This document shows, in pieces, positions 43,458 to 52,910 of a stretch of DNA of 64,000 nucleotides. The DNA is from Bin34 sp965219935 (lineage in GTDB: Bacteria > Chloroflexota > Anaerolineae > Caldilineales > Caldilineaceae), in the NCBI GenBank assembly GCA_965219935.1, contig CBDCOU010000003.1, positions 930,001-994,000 of the forward strand. Direction: 5' to 3'. The notes below the pieces were generated by a model. The model had not been told where the DNA came from. It worked only from the letters and a program-made list of their open reading frames with translations, and did not search any database. The position numbers and the translations under genes were made by a program. Every line of letters begins with the position of its first letter. The first letter of the stretch is position 1.

Positions 43458-43774
43458 ACTGCGTGCCGCTCGCGCATCATCGAAAGTCCGACACCGGCGC
43501 AGCCGATGAAACGTCGGTTTGGTGTTGCTGTCTGTTTGGCATCCCTTGCGTTTGGCCAGTGGAAGCTGCGAGTCAGATCCATTTGGCTGTAGGCAGCCTT
43601 GTTGGGTTGCCAGATCATTGTCTTGCACACCTTCGCCACAAGTTCACCCACACCAACACGGAGGGAGAAGGTGGAAACCCGTCAGACTTGGGACCAACTT
43701 GACGGAGCCCCTAGCGACTACCCTCCTGCAGGTCGTTGAAACACAAACGGAGTCACGGTGTTGAACCCAATGCC
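43458..43774. other. Intergenic region without recognised features
   Basis: About 320 bases lie between the AAA-ATPase start and the end of the glyoxalase-like gene. An in-frame 5' extension of the ATPase reaches 43628, but its translation is not conserved-looking. I see no RNA gene or repeat. Confidence 0.4.
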
Positions 43775-44146
43775 TCAAGCCATCTCCTGATAAAAAGCTA
43801 TGCAGGCATTGTCAGGGTCCAAAATGGTGAACTCCTTTGAACCCCACGGCTTCATCTCCAACGGGCCGTTGGGATGGACGATGTCAAGCTCCCGGCACTT
43901 GGCGTACAAGGCATCGACGTTGTCTGTCTCGATCCGGATTTGCGTGTTGTTGAGCTTGGGATCGATGTACCAGCCCTCACTGAACGTCACGTGCAGCGCC
44001 ACGTCGTCCTTGCCCAGAATCGCGTAGTCCGCCTGCTCATGGCGGACTTCAAACCCGAGATCCACATAGAAGTCCCGGGCCTTGGGCAGGTCGTTGCAGG
44101 GGACGATACAGGTTGAGACCAGAAACTTGGCGGTGTCAGTCATCAT
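43775..44146 (-). CDS. Glyoxalase/bleomycin-resistance (VOC) family protein
   Basis: This 123-residue single VOC-fold protein reads VSTCIVPCNDLPKARDFYVDLGFEV, then DDVALHVTFSEGWYIDPKLNN, and ends SKEFTILDPDNACIAFYQE. It may bind a metal and act as an isomerase, dioxygenase or resistance protein; the exact role is not determinable. The start is the ATG pair at 44146/44143. The 5' end overlaps the stop of a small upstream ORF by 11 bases, suggesting translational coupling. Confidence 0.85.
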   Translation of the reverse strand: MMTDTAKFLVSTCIVPCNDLPKARDFYVDLGFEVRHEQADYAILGKDDVALHVTFSEGWYIDPKLNNTQIRIETDNVDALYAKCRELDIVHPNGPLEMKPWGSKEFTILDPDNACIAFYQEMA

Positions 44147-44417
44147 GGTTGTCCTGATGTTGTGGATTCGAATCGGTTTCCTCCAAGTCTGCCCGCGTGT
44201 CTGGTTGGCCGGACCCGGAAGCGCGATCGGATTGCTTGAACTGACGGGAACCAGACGGGATCCGTGAGATGGCGTTGCCCTGCCACACACTGTTGAGGAA
44301 GTCCTTCGCGGGTTGCAGTTCAGGCGCGTCCCTCGATTCCTCTCCCTGCTCGGACATCTTCTCAATCAGCTTGCGCGCGCGGCGAGCTGATGGTTTTTCA
44401 CCCGGATTGTTTGGCAT
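44136..44417 (-). CDS. Small hydrophilic protein, unknown
   Basis: This 93-residue reading (MPNNPGEKPSARRARKLIEK, then MSEQGEESRDAPELQPAKDF and LNSVWQGNAISRIPSG) is strongly charged, with a probable single N-terminal helix and a disordered, acidic/Gln-rich tail. I recognise no family. In favour of reality are the charged composition typical of a real protein and the tight overlap (ATGATGACTGA) with the glyoxalase-like gene. Against it are the absence of recognised domains and the low-complexity tail. The frame continues upstream to 44453. Confidence 0.4.
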   Translation of the reverse strand: MPNNPGEKPSARRARKLIEKMSEQGEESRDAPELQPAKDFLNSVWQGNAISRIPSGSRQFKQSDRASGSGQPDTRADLEETDSNPQHQDNHDD

Positions 44418-44453
44418 TGTGTTCCAGTTGTTTGGGAATGGGAACTCCGTCAA

Positions 44454-44924
44454 GCCGCCACTGCCCCGCTCCGCTCAAGGAAAGGGACGGTGCATCTTAC
44501 CGCACGGATTCCGAGCATCCGGTGATGGCCAAGTCGTTCAAAGTCCCAGTTGGGACACCTCGAGCACAAGGTTTGGGCCTGCAACGATCTGAAACCGCAT
44601 CCTGTCCCTGCAAACTCGTGACCAATGCCCCAGCGTGCGAAACCCGGTTCGAGAACTCCCGGATGGTCAGGTTGGTTGCGCTCCCAGGGAGCTTGGCACT
44701 CACAAGGGACGGATCGACTTCCCGGCGGCCCAAATTCGCTGGTTCGGCTTGTGGCATACCCGGACAGATGAAATTATGTAAAACAATCATTTGCTGGGCA
44801 AACACCGGAACTGCGAGAGCAGGTTCCTTGACATGCCGACAGAGTCCTATCCGAAACCGGCCGATTCAGCTGTTCGGCACTGTGCTACACTCGCCGCCTA
44901 TTCCTCCAGTTCACAGCCAACACC
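44454..44924. other. Intergenic region before the enolase-superfamily gene
   Basis: About 470 bases show no coding similarity I recognise on either strand. A possible extended -10 (TGCTACACT) lies near 44883, about 40 bases before the ATG at 44925, without a good -35. It could hold a decayed gene. Confidence 0.4.
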
Positions 44925-46100
44925 ATGTCAAACCACGCCGGCGACCTGTCCATCACATCCATCGAACTGCACACCTTCACCACCGAGAAACACGACCTGG
45001 GCACCGACTACAACGGGTTCAACCTGGTGTACGAACCGGGGGCACGGGTCAAGACCGAAGGGCACATCCTGGTCGTCAACACGGCGGCAGGGGTGTCCGG
45101 GGAGTGTGTGGGCGGAAGCCCCGCAGACTATTCCCAGCTGCCAAAGCTGGCCTCCTATTTGATGGGCCGCCATGCGTTGGAACGGGAACGCTTCTACTCG
45201 GACATTTCCAGGGCCCAGCGGCAGGTGGCTAGGATCGGTCTAGCTCCGCTGGACATTGCCCTGTGGGACTTGGCTGGCAAGTTGTACGAGCAACCCCTCT
45301 ACCGACTACTGGGAGGGCACCACAAGAAAATCCCCTGCTACGCCAGTACCTACCACGGCGACGAACAGCCGGACGGCCTCTCCTCGCCGGAAGCCTACGC
45401 CGACTTCGCAGAACAATGTCTGGAGATGGGCTATCCGGCATTCAAGATCCACGGCTGGGGCAATGCCCCCATTTCCCAGGAAGTCGCCAACGTGCGGGAA
45501 GTGGGGAAGCGTGTGGGCGACCGAATGGACCTGATGCTGGATCCGGCGTGTGAGTTCCACACGTTCGCGGACATCCTCAAGGTGGGCAGGGCCTGCGATG
45601 AGTACGACTTCTTCTGGTATGAGGATCCGGGCCGCGACGGCGGCATCTCACAGTTCATGCATCGGAAACTGCGGCAACTGATCAAGACACCCCTCCTGCA
45701 AACGGAGCATGTCAGGTCGCTGCAGCCGCACATGGATTTCGCCTTGGCGGATGCCACCGACTACATGCGCGGTGACATCGGGTACGACGGCATCACGGGA
45801 GTCATGAAACTGGCCCACGCCTGTGAATCCATCGGCATGGATATCGAGTTCCACGGACCGGGACCGTCTGCCCGGCATTGCATGGCCTCGATCAGGAACA
45901 CGAACTATTACGAAATGGGGCTGGTGCATCCCAAGGCGCCCGGATCAAGCGAAACCCCTATCTACCTGGACTACTCGGATGGTTTGAGTTCCATCGACGG
46001 AGAGGGCTGCGTCACTGTACCGGAGGGCCATGGCCTCGGTGTGGAGATCAACTGGGATTACGTGGAACGGTTTCGGGTCGGCAAACAGGTCTTCGGGTAG
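44925..46100 (+). CDS. Mandelate racemase/muconate lactonizing family (enolase superfamily) enzyme
   Basis: This 391-residue protein has the MR-type catalytic set. Lys174-x-His176 is in AFKIHGWGN. The metal ligands are Asp206 (MLDPACEF), Glu233 (WYEDPG) and Glu261 (LLQTEHV). The superfamily abstracts a proton alpha to a carboxylate, giving sugar-acid dehydratases, racemases or lactonizing enzymes in the cytoplasm. The K-x-H form suggests an unusual acid-base pair. It sits about 250 bases before the Opp-type importer operon on the same strand, so the imported compound or a product of it may be the substrate. Confidence 0.88.
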   Translation: MSNHAGDLSITSIELHTFTTEKHDLGTDYNGFNLVYEPGARVKTEGHILVVNTAAGVSGECVGGSPADYSQLPKLASYLMGRHALERERFYSDISRAQRQVARIGLAPLDIALWDLAGKLYEQPLYRLLGGHHKKIPCYASTYHGDEQPDGLSSPEAYADFAEQCLEMGYPAFKIHGWGNAPISQEVANVREVGKRVGDRMDLMLDPACEFHTFADILKVGRACDEYDFFWYEDPGRDGGISQFMHRKLRQLIKTPLLQTEHVRSLQPHMDFALADATDYMRGDIGYDGITGVMKLAHACESIGMDIEFHGPGPSARHCMASIRNTNYYEMGLVHPKAPGSSETPIYLDYSDGLSSIDGEGCVTVPEGHGLGVEINWDYVERFRVGKQVFG

Positions 46101-46307
46101 GCCCCAACCAATCCTGCCCCGCGCCAGACGGAGAGCACCGTCATAAGGACCCTCAGGGTCCCGACGCCGATGGCCGGGCTTGGCTGAACACGCGGTCCCG
46201 AGCGGCCTGCCATGCAGGCCGCCAGTCGGCAAGGCCTTGAGTGGCGGAGCATAGGCCAACCAGGTTGGGAGACCGTCCACCGGCGCGATCGACTTGGCTA
46301 CCTGCCG

Positions 46308-46313
46308 TATAAT
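46308..46313 (+). promoter_or_regulatory. Candidate promoter -10 box (TATAAT) before the Opp-type operon
   Basis: A perfect TATAAT lies 40 bases before the ATG at 46354. A good -35 was not found at 16-18 bases. It suggests that the importer has its own promoter, apart from the enolase-superfamily gene. Confidence 0.45.
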
Positions 46314-46353
46314 CGGCCGTCCCGTTCACTCCCTAATCCGGAGGAATCAGAAT

Positions 46354-48405
46354 ATGTTGAAACGCACACGTTGGGTGTTCGCCCTCGCCTTGGTAGCCTT
46401 GCTCGTGGCAGCCTGCGGCAGTGCCCCTGCCGAAGAACCTGCATCCGAGCCTGAACCCGCCGAGGCCCCGGCAGCGGCGATGCCCGAGGAAGGAGCTTAC
46501 GGTGAGGCGCCAATGTTGGCCGAGATGGTGGCCGCCGGCACCCTCCCGCCGGTCGACGAACGCCTGCCCAAGGAACCGCTTGTGATCGAGCCGTACAACG
46601 AAATCGGTCAGTACGGCGGCACCTGGCACAGGTTCGACACCTCGTCCAGCGGCTCCCATCTCGTGATGGCCATGTACGCCTATTCCCCGGTCCACTGGGT
46701 CAAGGACGGCTTGGACAAGCGGCCTGGCTTGGCCAAAGGTTGGGCCAGCAACGACGACAAGACCGAATGGACCCTGTACCTGCGTGAAGGCACCCGATGG
46801 TCCGACGGCGATGCCTTCACGGCCGACGACTTCCTGTTCTGGTGGAACGACATGGTTCTCAACACAGAACATTCCGATGTGCCGCCTGATTACATGAAGT
46901 CGGCCGATGCGGTCACCGAAGTCTCGAAGTCGGATGACTACACGCTTAACTTCACGTTCTCAGATTCGGCGCCCTTGTTCCTGGACCGTCTGGCCATGTG
47001 GCCCAACGGCACCATCCCGGGCAACGAAAAGCTGTTTGTACCCGAGCACTACCTCCGGCAGTTCCACCCGGACTATTCCGACGAGGAGACCTTCGAACTG
47101 CTTGACGAGAAGTTGAACTGGCCCAGCAACCCTGACGCGCCGGTTCTGAACCCCTGGATGCCGGTGCAGTACGACCCGGGCACGCGCCTGGTACTGGATC
47201 GCAACCCGTACTACTACGCCGTTGACACCGCTGGCAACCAGCTGCCCTACATCGATTCCATCGACATGACCTATGTCGAGAACCTGGAGGTGTCCAAGCT
47301 GCGGGTCATCGCCGGCGAACAGGAAATCTGTGGCCGACCGTGCCGATACCAGCCCCTGAGCGAGCTGTCGGTCTTCCGCGATGCGGAAGCGACCGTAGGC
47401 CTCAAGACCTACCTCTGGGACGTGGGCGGCGGTGCCTCGTTCCTCCTGTACCCGAACTGGACCCACACCGATCCGCAGAAGCGGGAGCTGTATCGCAACA
47501 CGGATTTCCGGCGCGGTCTCTCCCACGCGATTGATCGGGACAAGATCCAGAAAATCGTCTACTTCGGCACGGGTGAGAAAACCACCGGCACCATGAGTCC
47601 CAAGGCCATCGAGTTCACGGCCGACGAAACCGGCAAGGACCTCTACCGGCAGTGGCGCGACTTGGCCGTGGCCTACGACGTGGATCTGGCCAATGAACTG
47701 CTGGACGCCTCCGGTGCTGTGGATGCCGATGGCGATGGCATTCGCGACCTGCCCAGCGGCGATGAATTGACGCTCCGCATCGACTGTAGTGCTGGCGGCA
47801 TCGCCAATAGCGCCAATGCCCAAAACGTCGAAATCGTCAAAGAGGGGTGGGAGGCCGCAGGCCTCCGGGTCCAGGTCAACGTGGTGCCCAACGAGCAGCT
47901 GGGCGTGATGCAGGACAACTCCGAAATCGACATCCGCAGTTGCTGGGGCCTGGGCGACGGCCCGAACTTCCTTGTCTTCCCCAACTGGGTCATCCCGGTC
48001 GACAACAACCGCTGGGCACCTCTCTACGGCTCTTGGTACAAGGTGATCGGCACCGAGAAGGAAGGGGCCGAACTGGATGTCGATCCGCTGGACCGCAACC
48101 CACCGCGCGAAGAGCCCAACGAGGGCGATCCGACCTGGCGGCTTTGGGAGTTGTACAACGCAGCCCGGGTCGAACCCGATGACGCCAAGCGCCTGCAGTT
48201 GAGCCAGGACATCATTCGTGTCCATGTCGAGGATGGACCGTTCGTAATCGGCACTGTTGGCAACACCCCCACGGTCGTGGCGCACCTGGACAATGTCGGG
48301 AACTTCCCGTCCTACGAACAGTTGGGTCTGGGCGGCTTTACCGGTCCGTGGATCATGGTTTACTTCGGGGCCGTGTACCCGGAACAGATGTATTTCAAGC
48401 AGTAG
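46354..48405 (+). CDS. Peptide/opine-type ABC transporter substrate-binding lipoprotein
   Basis: This 683-residue solute-binding protein family 5 member has a Sec lipoprotein signal (MLKRTRWVFALALVALLVAAC, lipobox Cys21). An acidic, Pro/Glu-rich linker and a large bilobed domain follow (WTLYLREGTRWSDGDAFTADDFLFWW). The ATG at 46354 has a GGAGGAA site at about 46340. It would deliver a peptide or other small polar compound to the two permeases downstream. It is followed by a large perfect hairpin, and its own -10 box lies upstream. Confidence 0.92.
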   Translation: MLKRTRWVFALALVALLVAACGSAPAEEPASEPEPAEAPAAAMPEEGAYGEAPMLAEMVAAGTLPPVDERLPKEPLVIEPYNEIGQYGGTWHRFDTSSSGSHLVMAMYAYSPVHWVKDGLDKRPGLAKGWASNDDKTEWTLYLREGTRWSDGDAFTADDFLFWWNDMVLNTEHSDVPPDYMKSADAVTEVSKSDDYTLNFTFSDSAPLFLDRLAMWPNGTIPGNEKLFVPEHYLRQFHPDYSDEETFELLDEKLNWPSNPDAPVLNPWMPVQYDPGTRLVLDRNPYYYAVDTAGNQLPYIDSIDMTYVENLEVSKLRVIAGEQEICGRPCRYQPLSELSVFRDAEATVGLKTYLWDVGGGASFLLYPNWTHTDPQKRELYRNTDFRRGLSHAIDRDKIQKIVYFGTGEKTTGTMSPKAIEFTADETGKDLYRQWRDLAVAYDVDLANELLDASGAVDADGDGIRDLPSGDELTLRIDCSAGGIANSANAQNVEIVKEGWEAAGLRVQVNVVPNEQLGVMQDNSEIDIRSCWGLGDGPNFLVFPNWVIPVDNNRWAPLYGSWYKVIGTEKEGAELDVDPLDRNPPREEPNEGDPTWRLWELYNAARVEPDDAKRLQLSQDIIRVHVEDGPFVIGTVGNTPTVVAHLDNVGNFPSYEQLGLGGFTGPWIMVYFGAVYPEQMYFKQ

Positions 48406-48423
48406 ATTAGATGTGACGTATTC

Positions 48424-48463
48424 GCCCCTGGTGGCACAGGACGCGTCCTGTGCCACCAGGGGC
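48424..48463 (+). terminator. Perfect 40-base palindrome between the receptor and permease genes
   Basis: A 20-base arm beginning GCCCCTGGTG is exactly repeated as its complement, with no loop, at 48424-48463. It begins 18 bases after the receptor stop. A perfect stem of this length can act as a partial terminator and mRNA stabiliser, giving excess receptor over permease; no U-tract follows. The extreme perfection could also mark a recombination or protein-binding site. Confidence 0.6.
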
Positions 48464-48545
48464 TCTACCAGGCGATGGCAGGACACATTCACCGCCGCCC
48501 CCTCGCCCGTGCCCGCGCCGTCCACCGCAGCCTGAACCCTGACCA

Positions 48546-49529
48546 ATGCTTGCCTTCATCGCCCGGCGCCTGGTCTACATGATTTCCACGCTGGTACTGA
48601 TTTCCTTCGTGGGTTTTCTCATCATCAACCTGCCACCGGGCAGCTACATCGACGTCTTCCAGGCACAGCGCCAGCTTCAGGGCACGCACACGGCGGAGGC
48701 GGAGCTGGAGGCGCTCAAGCGGCGCTATGGACTGGACAAGCCGGTCCCCGTCCAGTACTGGATCTGGGTCAGGGGTTTCGTACGCGGCGACTTTGGGCGC
48801 TCCTTCGAGTTCAACCGGGAGGTCAGCGAACTGATCTGGGAGCGCCTCGGTTTCACCGTGGCCATCGCCACCGGCTCGCTCCTTTTCATCTGGCTCGTGG
48901 CCATCCCCATCGGGATCTACACCGCCACCCACCAGTACAAGCTGGGGGACAACGTGGCCACCATCGTGGGCATGGCGGGATTGTCCATCCCCGACTTCAT
49001 GCTGGCCCTGGTCCTGATGGTGGTGATTCAGAGGCTGTTCGGCTTCACCGTCGGCGGCCTGTTTTCGCGCGAGTATGTGGACGCGCCGTGGAGCTTGGCC
49101 AAGGTGATAGACCTCGTCAAGCACCTATGGGTACCCATCGTGGTGGTGGGCACCTCGGGCACGGCCGGTCTGATGCGCATCATGCGCGGCAACCTGCTCG
49201 ACATACTCAACATGCAGTATGTGCAAGCCGCGCGTGCGCGCGGCCTGCGCGAGGCTACGGTGGTGGTCAAGCACGCCGTGCGCAACGCCATCCATCCACT
49301 CATCATGCTGCTGGGCATGAGCCTGCCCACCATCATTTCCGGCTCCCTGATCGTCTCGATCGTGCTGGGCCTGCCCACAACCGGCCCCCTGTACTTCAAT
49401 GCCCTCCGGCAACAGGACATGTACCTTGCGGGCACGTTCCTCATGTTCCTGGCCTTCATGCTGGTGCTGGGCAACTTCCTGGCGGACATCCTGCTCGGGC
49501 TGATTGATCCCCGGATCCGGTACGAATAG
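48546..49529 (+). CDS. Peptide-type ABC transporter permease, DppB family
   Basis: This 327-residue inner-membrane protein has a first helix MLAFIARRLVYMISTLVLISF. The short segment of DppB-type proteins follows it (LKRRYGLDKPVPVQYWIWVRGFVRGDFGRSF). The C-terminal ABC-permease domain has an EAA-like loop (ARARGLREATVVVKHAVRNA). It pairs with the next gene's product to form the channel. A hairpin lies upstream, consistent with lower expression than the receptor. Confidence 0.93.
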   Translation: MLAFIARRLVYMISTLVLISFVGFLIINLPPGSYIDVFQAQRQLQGTHTAEAELEALKRRYGLDKPVPVQYWIWVRGFVRGDFGRSFEFNREVSELIWERLGFTVAIATGSLLFIWLVAIPIGIYTATHQYKLGDNVATIVGMAGLSIPDFMLALVLMVVIQRLFGFTVGGLFSREYVDAPWSLAKVIDLVKHLWVPIVVVGTSGTAGLMRIMRGNLLDILNMQYVQAARARGLREATVVVKHAVRNAIHPLIMLLGMSLPTIISGSLIVSIVLGLPTTGPLYFNALRQQDMYLAGTFLMFLAFMLVLGNFLADILLGLIDPRIRYE

Positions 49530-49536
49530 CACTTTC

Positions 49537-50700
49537 ATGTCCGATCAGTCGCTCACCCTGCCGTCCGCCGTATCGGAACCGCAGGCGACCGATGTCGAGG
49601 TCAACCTCAGTGCCGGCGAAATCGGCCAGTTGTCCCTGTGGTACCTGATTTGGCGCCGGTTCCTGCGCAACCGGCTGGCGGTGGCCGCGTCCTTCGTGCT
49701 GCTGCTGCTCTACCTGATGGTGGCCCTGGCCGAATTCATCACGCCGTACGACCACCTGTTGTCCAACGAGGACTTTGTGGCGCGGGCACCACAGCTACCC
49801 CGGTTCCGGGATGCGGACGGCCAGTTCCACCTCCGGCCCTTCGTCTACGGAACCACCACCGAACTGGACACCTACAACCTGGACTGGGTCCACAAGGACG
49901 ACACGAGCCAGATGTTTCCCCTGAAATTGTTCGTGAAGGGAGACCCCTACAAACTGCTGGGCCTGTTTCCTTCGGAGCGGCACCTCTACGGGGTGGATGA
50001 GCCGGGCACCGTCTTTCTGCTGGGCACCGATCGGCTGGGCCGGGACCTGTTTTCCCGGATTGTCTTCGGGGGACGCATCTCGCTGACCGTGGGCCTGATC
50101 GGGGTGTCGCTGACCATCCTGTTCGGATCGGTCATGGGGACGATCTCGGGTTACTTCGGAGGCCCGGTGGACACAGTCATTCAGCGATTCATCGAACTGC
50201 TGATGTCGTTCCCGAGCATCGCGCTGTGGGCGGCGCTTGCCGCGGCCATGCCGCCCGACATCACCATCGTCACGCGTTTCTTTCTGATCAGCATCATCCT
50301 ATCCCTCATCGGATGGACGAGCCTGGCGCGTCAGGTTCGGGCCAAGGTTCTGGCCTTCAGGGAGATGGAGTTCTCATCGGCGGCCACGGCCGCCGGCGCA
50401 TCGCACTTCCGCATCATCATGGTGCACATGCTGCCCAACGCCCTCAGCCATATCATCGTGATCGCGACGTTGGCCATCCCGGGCATGATCCTGGCCGAGA
50501 CCGCCCTGAGCTTTCTGGGCCTCGGCATCCTTCCGCCCGCGGTAAGTTGGGGAACGTTGCTTCAGGATGCGCAGACCGTCGGCGTAGTAATCAAGAAGCC
50601 ATGGTTGATGCTGCCGGGGGCGTTCGTGATCGTGTCGGTTCTCAGCTTCAACTTCCTGGGCGACGGCATCCGCGATGCCGTGGATCCGTTCGCCCTCTGA
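49537..50700 (+). CDS. Peptide-type ABC transporter permease, DppC family
   Basis: This 387-residue permease has the DppC-type N-terminal segment and first helix (LAVAASFVLLLLYLMVALAEF) and a large outer loop. The conserved core has an EAA-like loop (AATAAGASHFRIIMVHMLPNA). The ATG at 49537 is preferred to one 33 bases upstream that would overlap the previous gene. It begins 7 bases after dppB-like ends. The long loop between the first two helices, about 120 residues, is larger than in E. coli DppC. Confidence 0.92.
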   Translation: MSDQSLTLPSAVSEPQATDVEVNLSAGEIGQLSLWYLIWRRFLRNRLAVAASFVLLLLYLMVALAEFITPYDHLLSNEDFVARAPQLPRFRDADGQFHLRPFVYGTTTELDTYNLDWVHKDDTSQMFPLKLFVKGDPYKLLGLFPSERHLYGVDEPGTVFLLGTDRLGRDLFSRIVFGGRISLTVGLIGVSLTILFGSVMGTISGYFGGPVDTVIQRFIELLMSFPSIALWAALAAAMPPDITIVTRFFLISIILSLIGWTSLARQVRAKVLAFREMEFSSAATAAGASHFRIIMVHMLPNALSHIIVIATLAIPGMILAETALSFLGLGILPPAVSWGTLLQDAQTVGVVIKKPWLMLPGAFVIVSVLSFNFLGDGIRDAVDPFAL

Positions 50701-50712
50701 CGGTTCCGGGAC

Positions 50713-51756
50713 ATGGCCGAACGCGCCGAGACCATCCTGGAAGTCAGGAACCTCCACACCCATTTCCATACGGAAAGCGGCGTGGTGCGGGCCTTGGAGG
50801 GAGTGGACTTCACCCTCAACCGGGGCCAGGTGCTGGGCGTGGTCGGGGAAAGCGGTTGCGGCAAGAGCGTGACGGCCCAGTGCATCATGAACATGGTGCC
50901 GAGCCGCGGCCGCATCGTCGACGGTTCGGTGATCTATCACCAGCGCAATGGTCAAGGAACGGAAGCGGTTGAAATCACCGCGTTGCCGCCCAAGAGCAGG
51001 GAGATGCGGCGCATTCGGGGCAACGAGATCGCAATGATCTTCCAGGAGCCGATGACTTCCCTGGATCCGCTCTATACCGTCGGCAACCAGTTGCTGGAAG
51101 CCATCAACCTGCACCAGGACGTGGACCGCACCGAGGCCCGCGCCCTGGCGGTCCACTCCCTGGATCGGGTGCAGCTGCCGGAACCGGAACGGGTCTTTGC
51201 CAGCTACCCCCACCAGCTCAGCGGCGGCCAGCGGCAACGCGTCATGATTGCCATCGCCCTTAGCTGCAATCCCACGCTCCTGATCGCGGACGAACCCACG
51301 ACGGCACTGGATGTCACCACGCAGGCCCAGATCCTTTCGCTGATGCGCGATCTCCAGGACGAAACGCACATGAGCATCATCTTCATTACCCACGACCTGG
51401 GGGTCGTGGCGGAGATGTGCGACGAGGTGGCGGTCATGTACCTCGGCAAGGTCGTGGAACAGACGGACATCGACACGACCTTCTACAGCCCTAGACATCC
51501 GTACACGCAGGCGCTCCTGCGTTCGATCCCGCGCCTGGACGACGATCAGGGCCGACGCCTGGAGGTAATTGCCGGGAGCGTACCGGATCCCTCCAGCATT
51601 CCCTCGGGGTGCCGATTCCATCCGCGTTGTCCGGATTTCGTGACCGGGGTTTGCGAGCAACGGGAACCGGTCCTGATCCAGATCGACGAAGACCACCAGG
51701 TCCGCTGCCACCTGTACGACGAAACGGCATCCGCGCAACCCGCCACCCAACCCTGA
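50713..51756 (+). CDS. Peptide-type ABC transporter ATPase, DppD family
   Basis: This 347-residue ATPase has Walker A GESGCGKS at 45-52, signature LSGGQRQRVMIAIAL, and Walker B LLIADEPTTALD. The oligopeptide-importer C-terminal domain carries cysteines (FHPRCPDFVTGVCEQREP). It powers the two permeases from the cytoplasmic side. It follows the DppC-like gene by twelve bases, within the same operon. Confidence 0.94.
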   Translation: MAERAETILEVRNLHTHFHTESGVVRALEGVDFTLNRGQVLGVVGESGCGKSVTAQCIMNMVPSRGRIVDGSVIYHQRNGQGTEAVEITALPPKSREMRRIRGNEIAMIFQEPMTSLDPLYTVGNQLLEAINLHQDVDRTEARALAVHSLDRVQLPEPERVFASYPHQLSGGQRQRVMIAIALSCNPTLLIADEPTTALDVTTQAQILSLMRDLQDETHMSIIFITHDLGVVAEMCDEVAVMYLGKVVEQTDIDTTFYSPRHPYTQALLRSIPRLDDDQGRRLEVIAGSVPDPSSIPSGCRFHPRCPDFVTGVCEQREPVLIQIDEDHQVRCHLYDETASAQPATQP

Positions 51757-51757
51757 G

Positions 51758-52828
51758 ATGGCCACAACACCGACATCCCCCTCCAATGCAGCGGCTGCTT
51801 CTGTGGAATCCGGCCCGGGTCCGGGACCGTTGCTGGAGGTCCGCAACCTCAAGATGCATTTCCCCATCCGCAAGGGATTCCTGAAACGCGTGGTCGGCCA
51901 CGTCAAAGCGGTCGACGATGTGACCTTCTCGGTCGAACGCGGCACCGTCTTTGGCCTGGTTGGGGAATCGGGCTGTGGCAAGAGCACCACGGGCCGGTGT
52001 GTGATCCGGCTGCTCAAGGCCACGGCCGGGGAAATTGTCTATACCATGCCGGACGACGACCCGGTCCACATCGAAGCGCTGGATCCGGAATCCCTGCGCA
52101 TGATGCGCAGGCACATTCAGATCGTTTTCCAGGATCCGTACGCTTCGCTGAATCCGCGGCTGACCCTCAAGCAAATCGTGGGGGAACCGCTGGTTATCAA
52201 CAACGTCAGCCAGGGACAGGACTTGCAGGACCGGGTGGCGGAACTTCTGAGACGGGTTGGCCTGAGCCCGGAACACATGAACCGCTATCCCCACGCCTTC
52301 AGTGGAGGCCAACGGCAGCGCATCAGCCTGGCCAGGGCCTTGGCACTCAACCCCCGGTTCATCGTGGCGGACGAACCGGTTTCGGCCCTGGACGTGTCGG
52401 TGCAGGCCCAAATCCTCAACCTAATCAAGGACCTCCGCGAAGAGTTCGGCCTGACCTATCTGTTCATTGCCCACAACATGAGCGTCATCAAGCACATCTG
52501 CGATTCGGTGGCTGTGATGTATGTGGGCCAAATCGTGGAGATGACAACCACCCGGGAACTGTTCCGGAAGCCGCTGCATCCCTATACGGAAGCCCTGCTG
52601 GAAGCCATTCCGGTACCCGACCCGCGCCGGGACAGACATCGCATCGTGCTGGAGGGCGACGTTCCCAATCCTGCCGATCCGCCATCGGGCTGCTACTTCC
52701 ATCCGCGCTGTGCCTATGCCCAGGATGTCTGCCGAACGGAGACCCCGCCTTTGGCGGAGCACTCGCCTGGCCACATGGCCAGGTGCCACTTTGCCGCGGA
52801 GCTTGAACTGAAGGGAATGACCATCTAA
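51758..52828 (+). CDS. Peptide-type ABC transporter ATPase, DppF/OppF family
   Basis: This 356-residue ATPase is the partner of the previous one. It has Walker A GESGCGKS at 69-76, signature FSGGQRQRISLARAL, Walker B FIVADEPVSALD, and the C-terminal Cys-rich segment FHPRCAYAQDVCRTETP. It starts 1 base after the DppD-like stop. The N-terminal 25 residues are low-complexity and may not be translated. It completes the five-gene importer. Confidence 0.94.
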   Translation: MATTPTSPSNAAAASVESGPGPGPLLEVRNLKMHFPIRKGFLKRVVGHVKAVDDVTFSVERGTVFGLVGESGCGKSTTGRCVIRLLKATAGEIVYTMPDDDPVHIEALDPESLRMMRRHIQIVFQDPYASLNPRLTLKQIVGEPLVINNVSQGQDLQDRVAELLRRVGLSPEHMNRYPHAFSGGQRQRISLARALALNPRFIVADEPVSALDVSVQAQILNLIKDLREEFGLTYLFIAHNMSVIKHICDSVAVMYVGQIVEMTTTRELFRKPLHPYTEALLEAIPVPDPRRDRHRIVLEGDVPNPADPPSGCYFHPRCAYAQDVCRTETPPLAEHSPGHMARCHFAAELELKGMTI

Positions 52829-52910
52829 CGACACCGGCAACCCGGTGCCGGTGATTTCGGCCATCAAACCACCGGCTGTCACGGATCGACCTCACGGTCC
52901 GCCGAGGTTC

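Noticed and set aside
49504..49536. Earlier ATG for the DppC-like gene
   Set aside because: It would overlap the previous gene and precedes the conserved region; the ATG at 49537 fits better.
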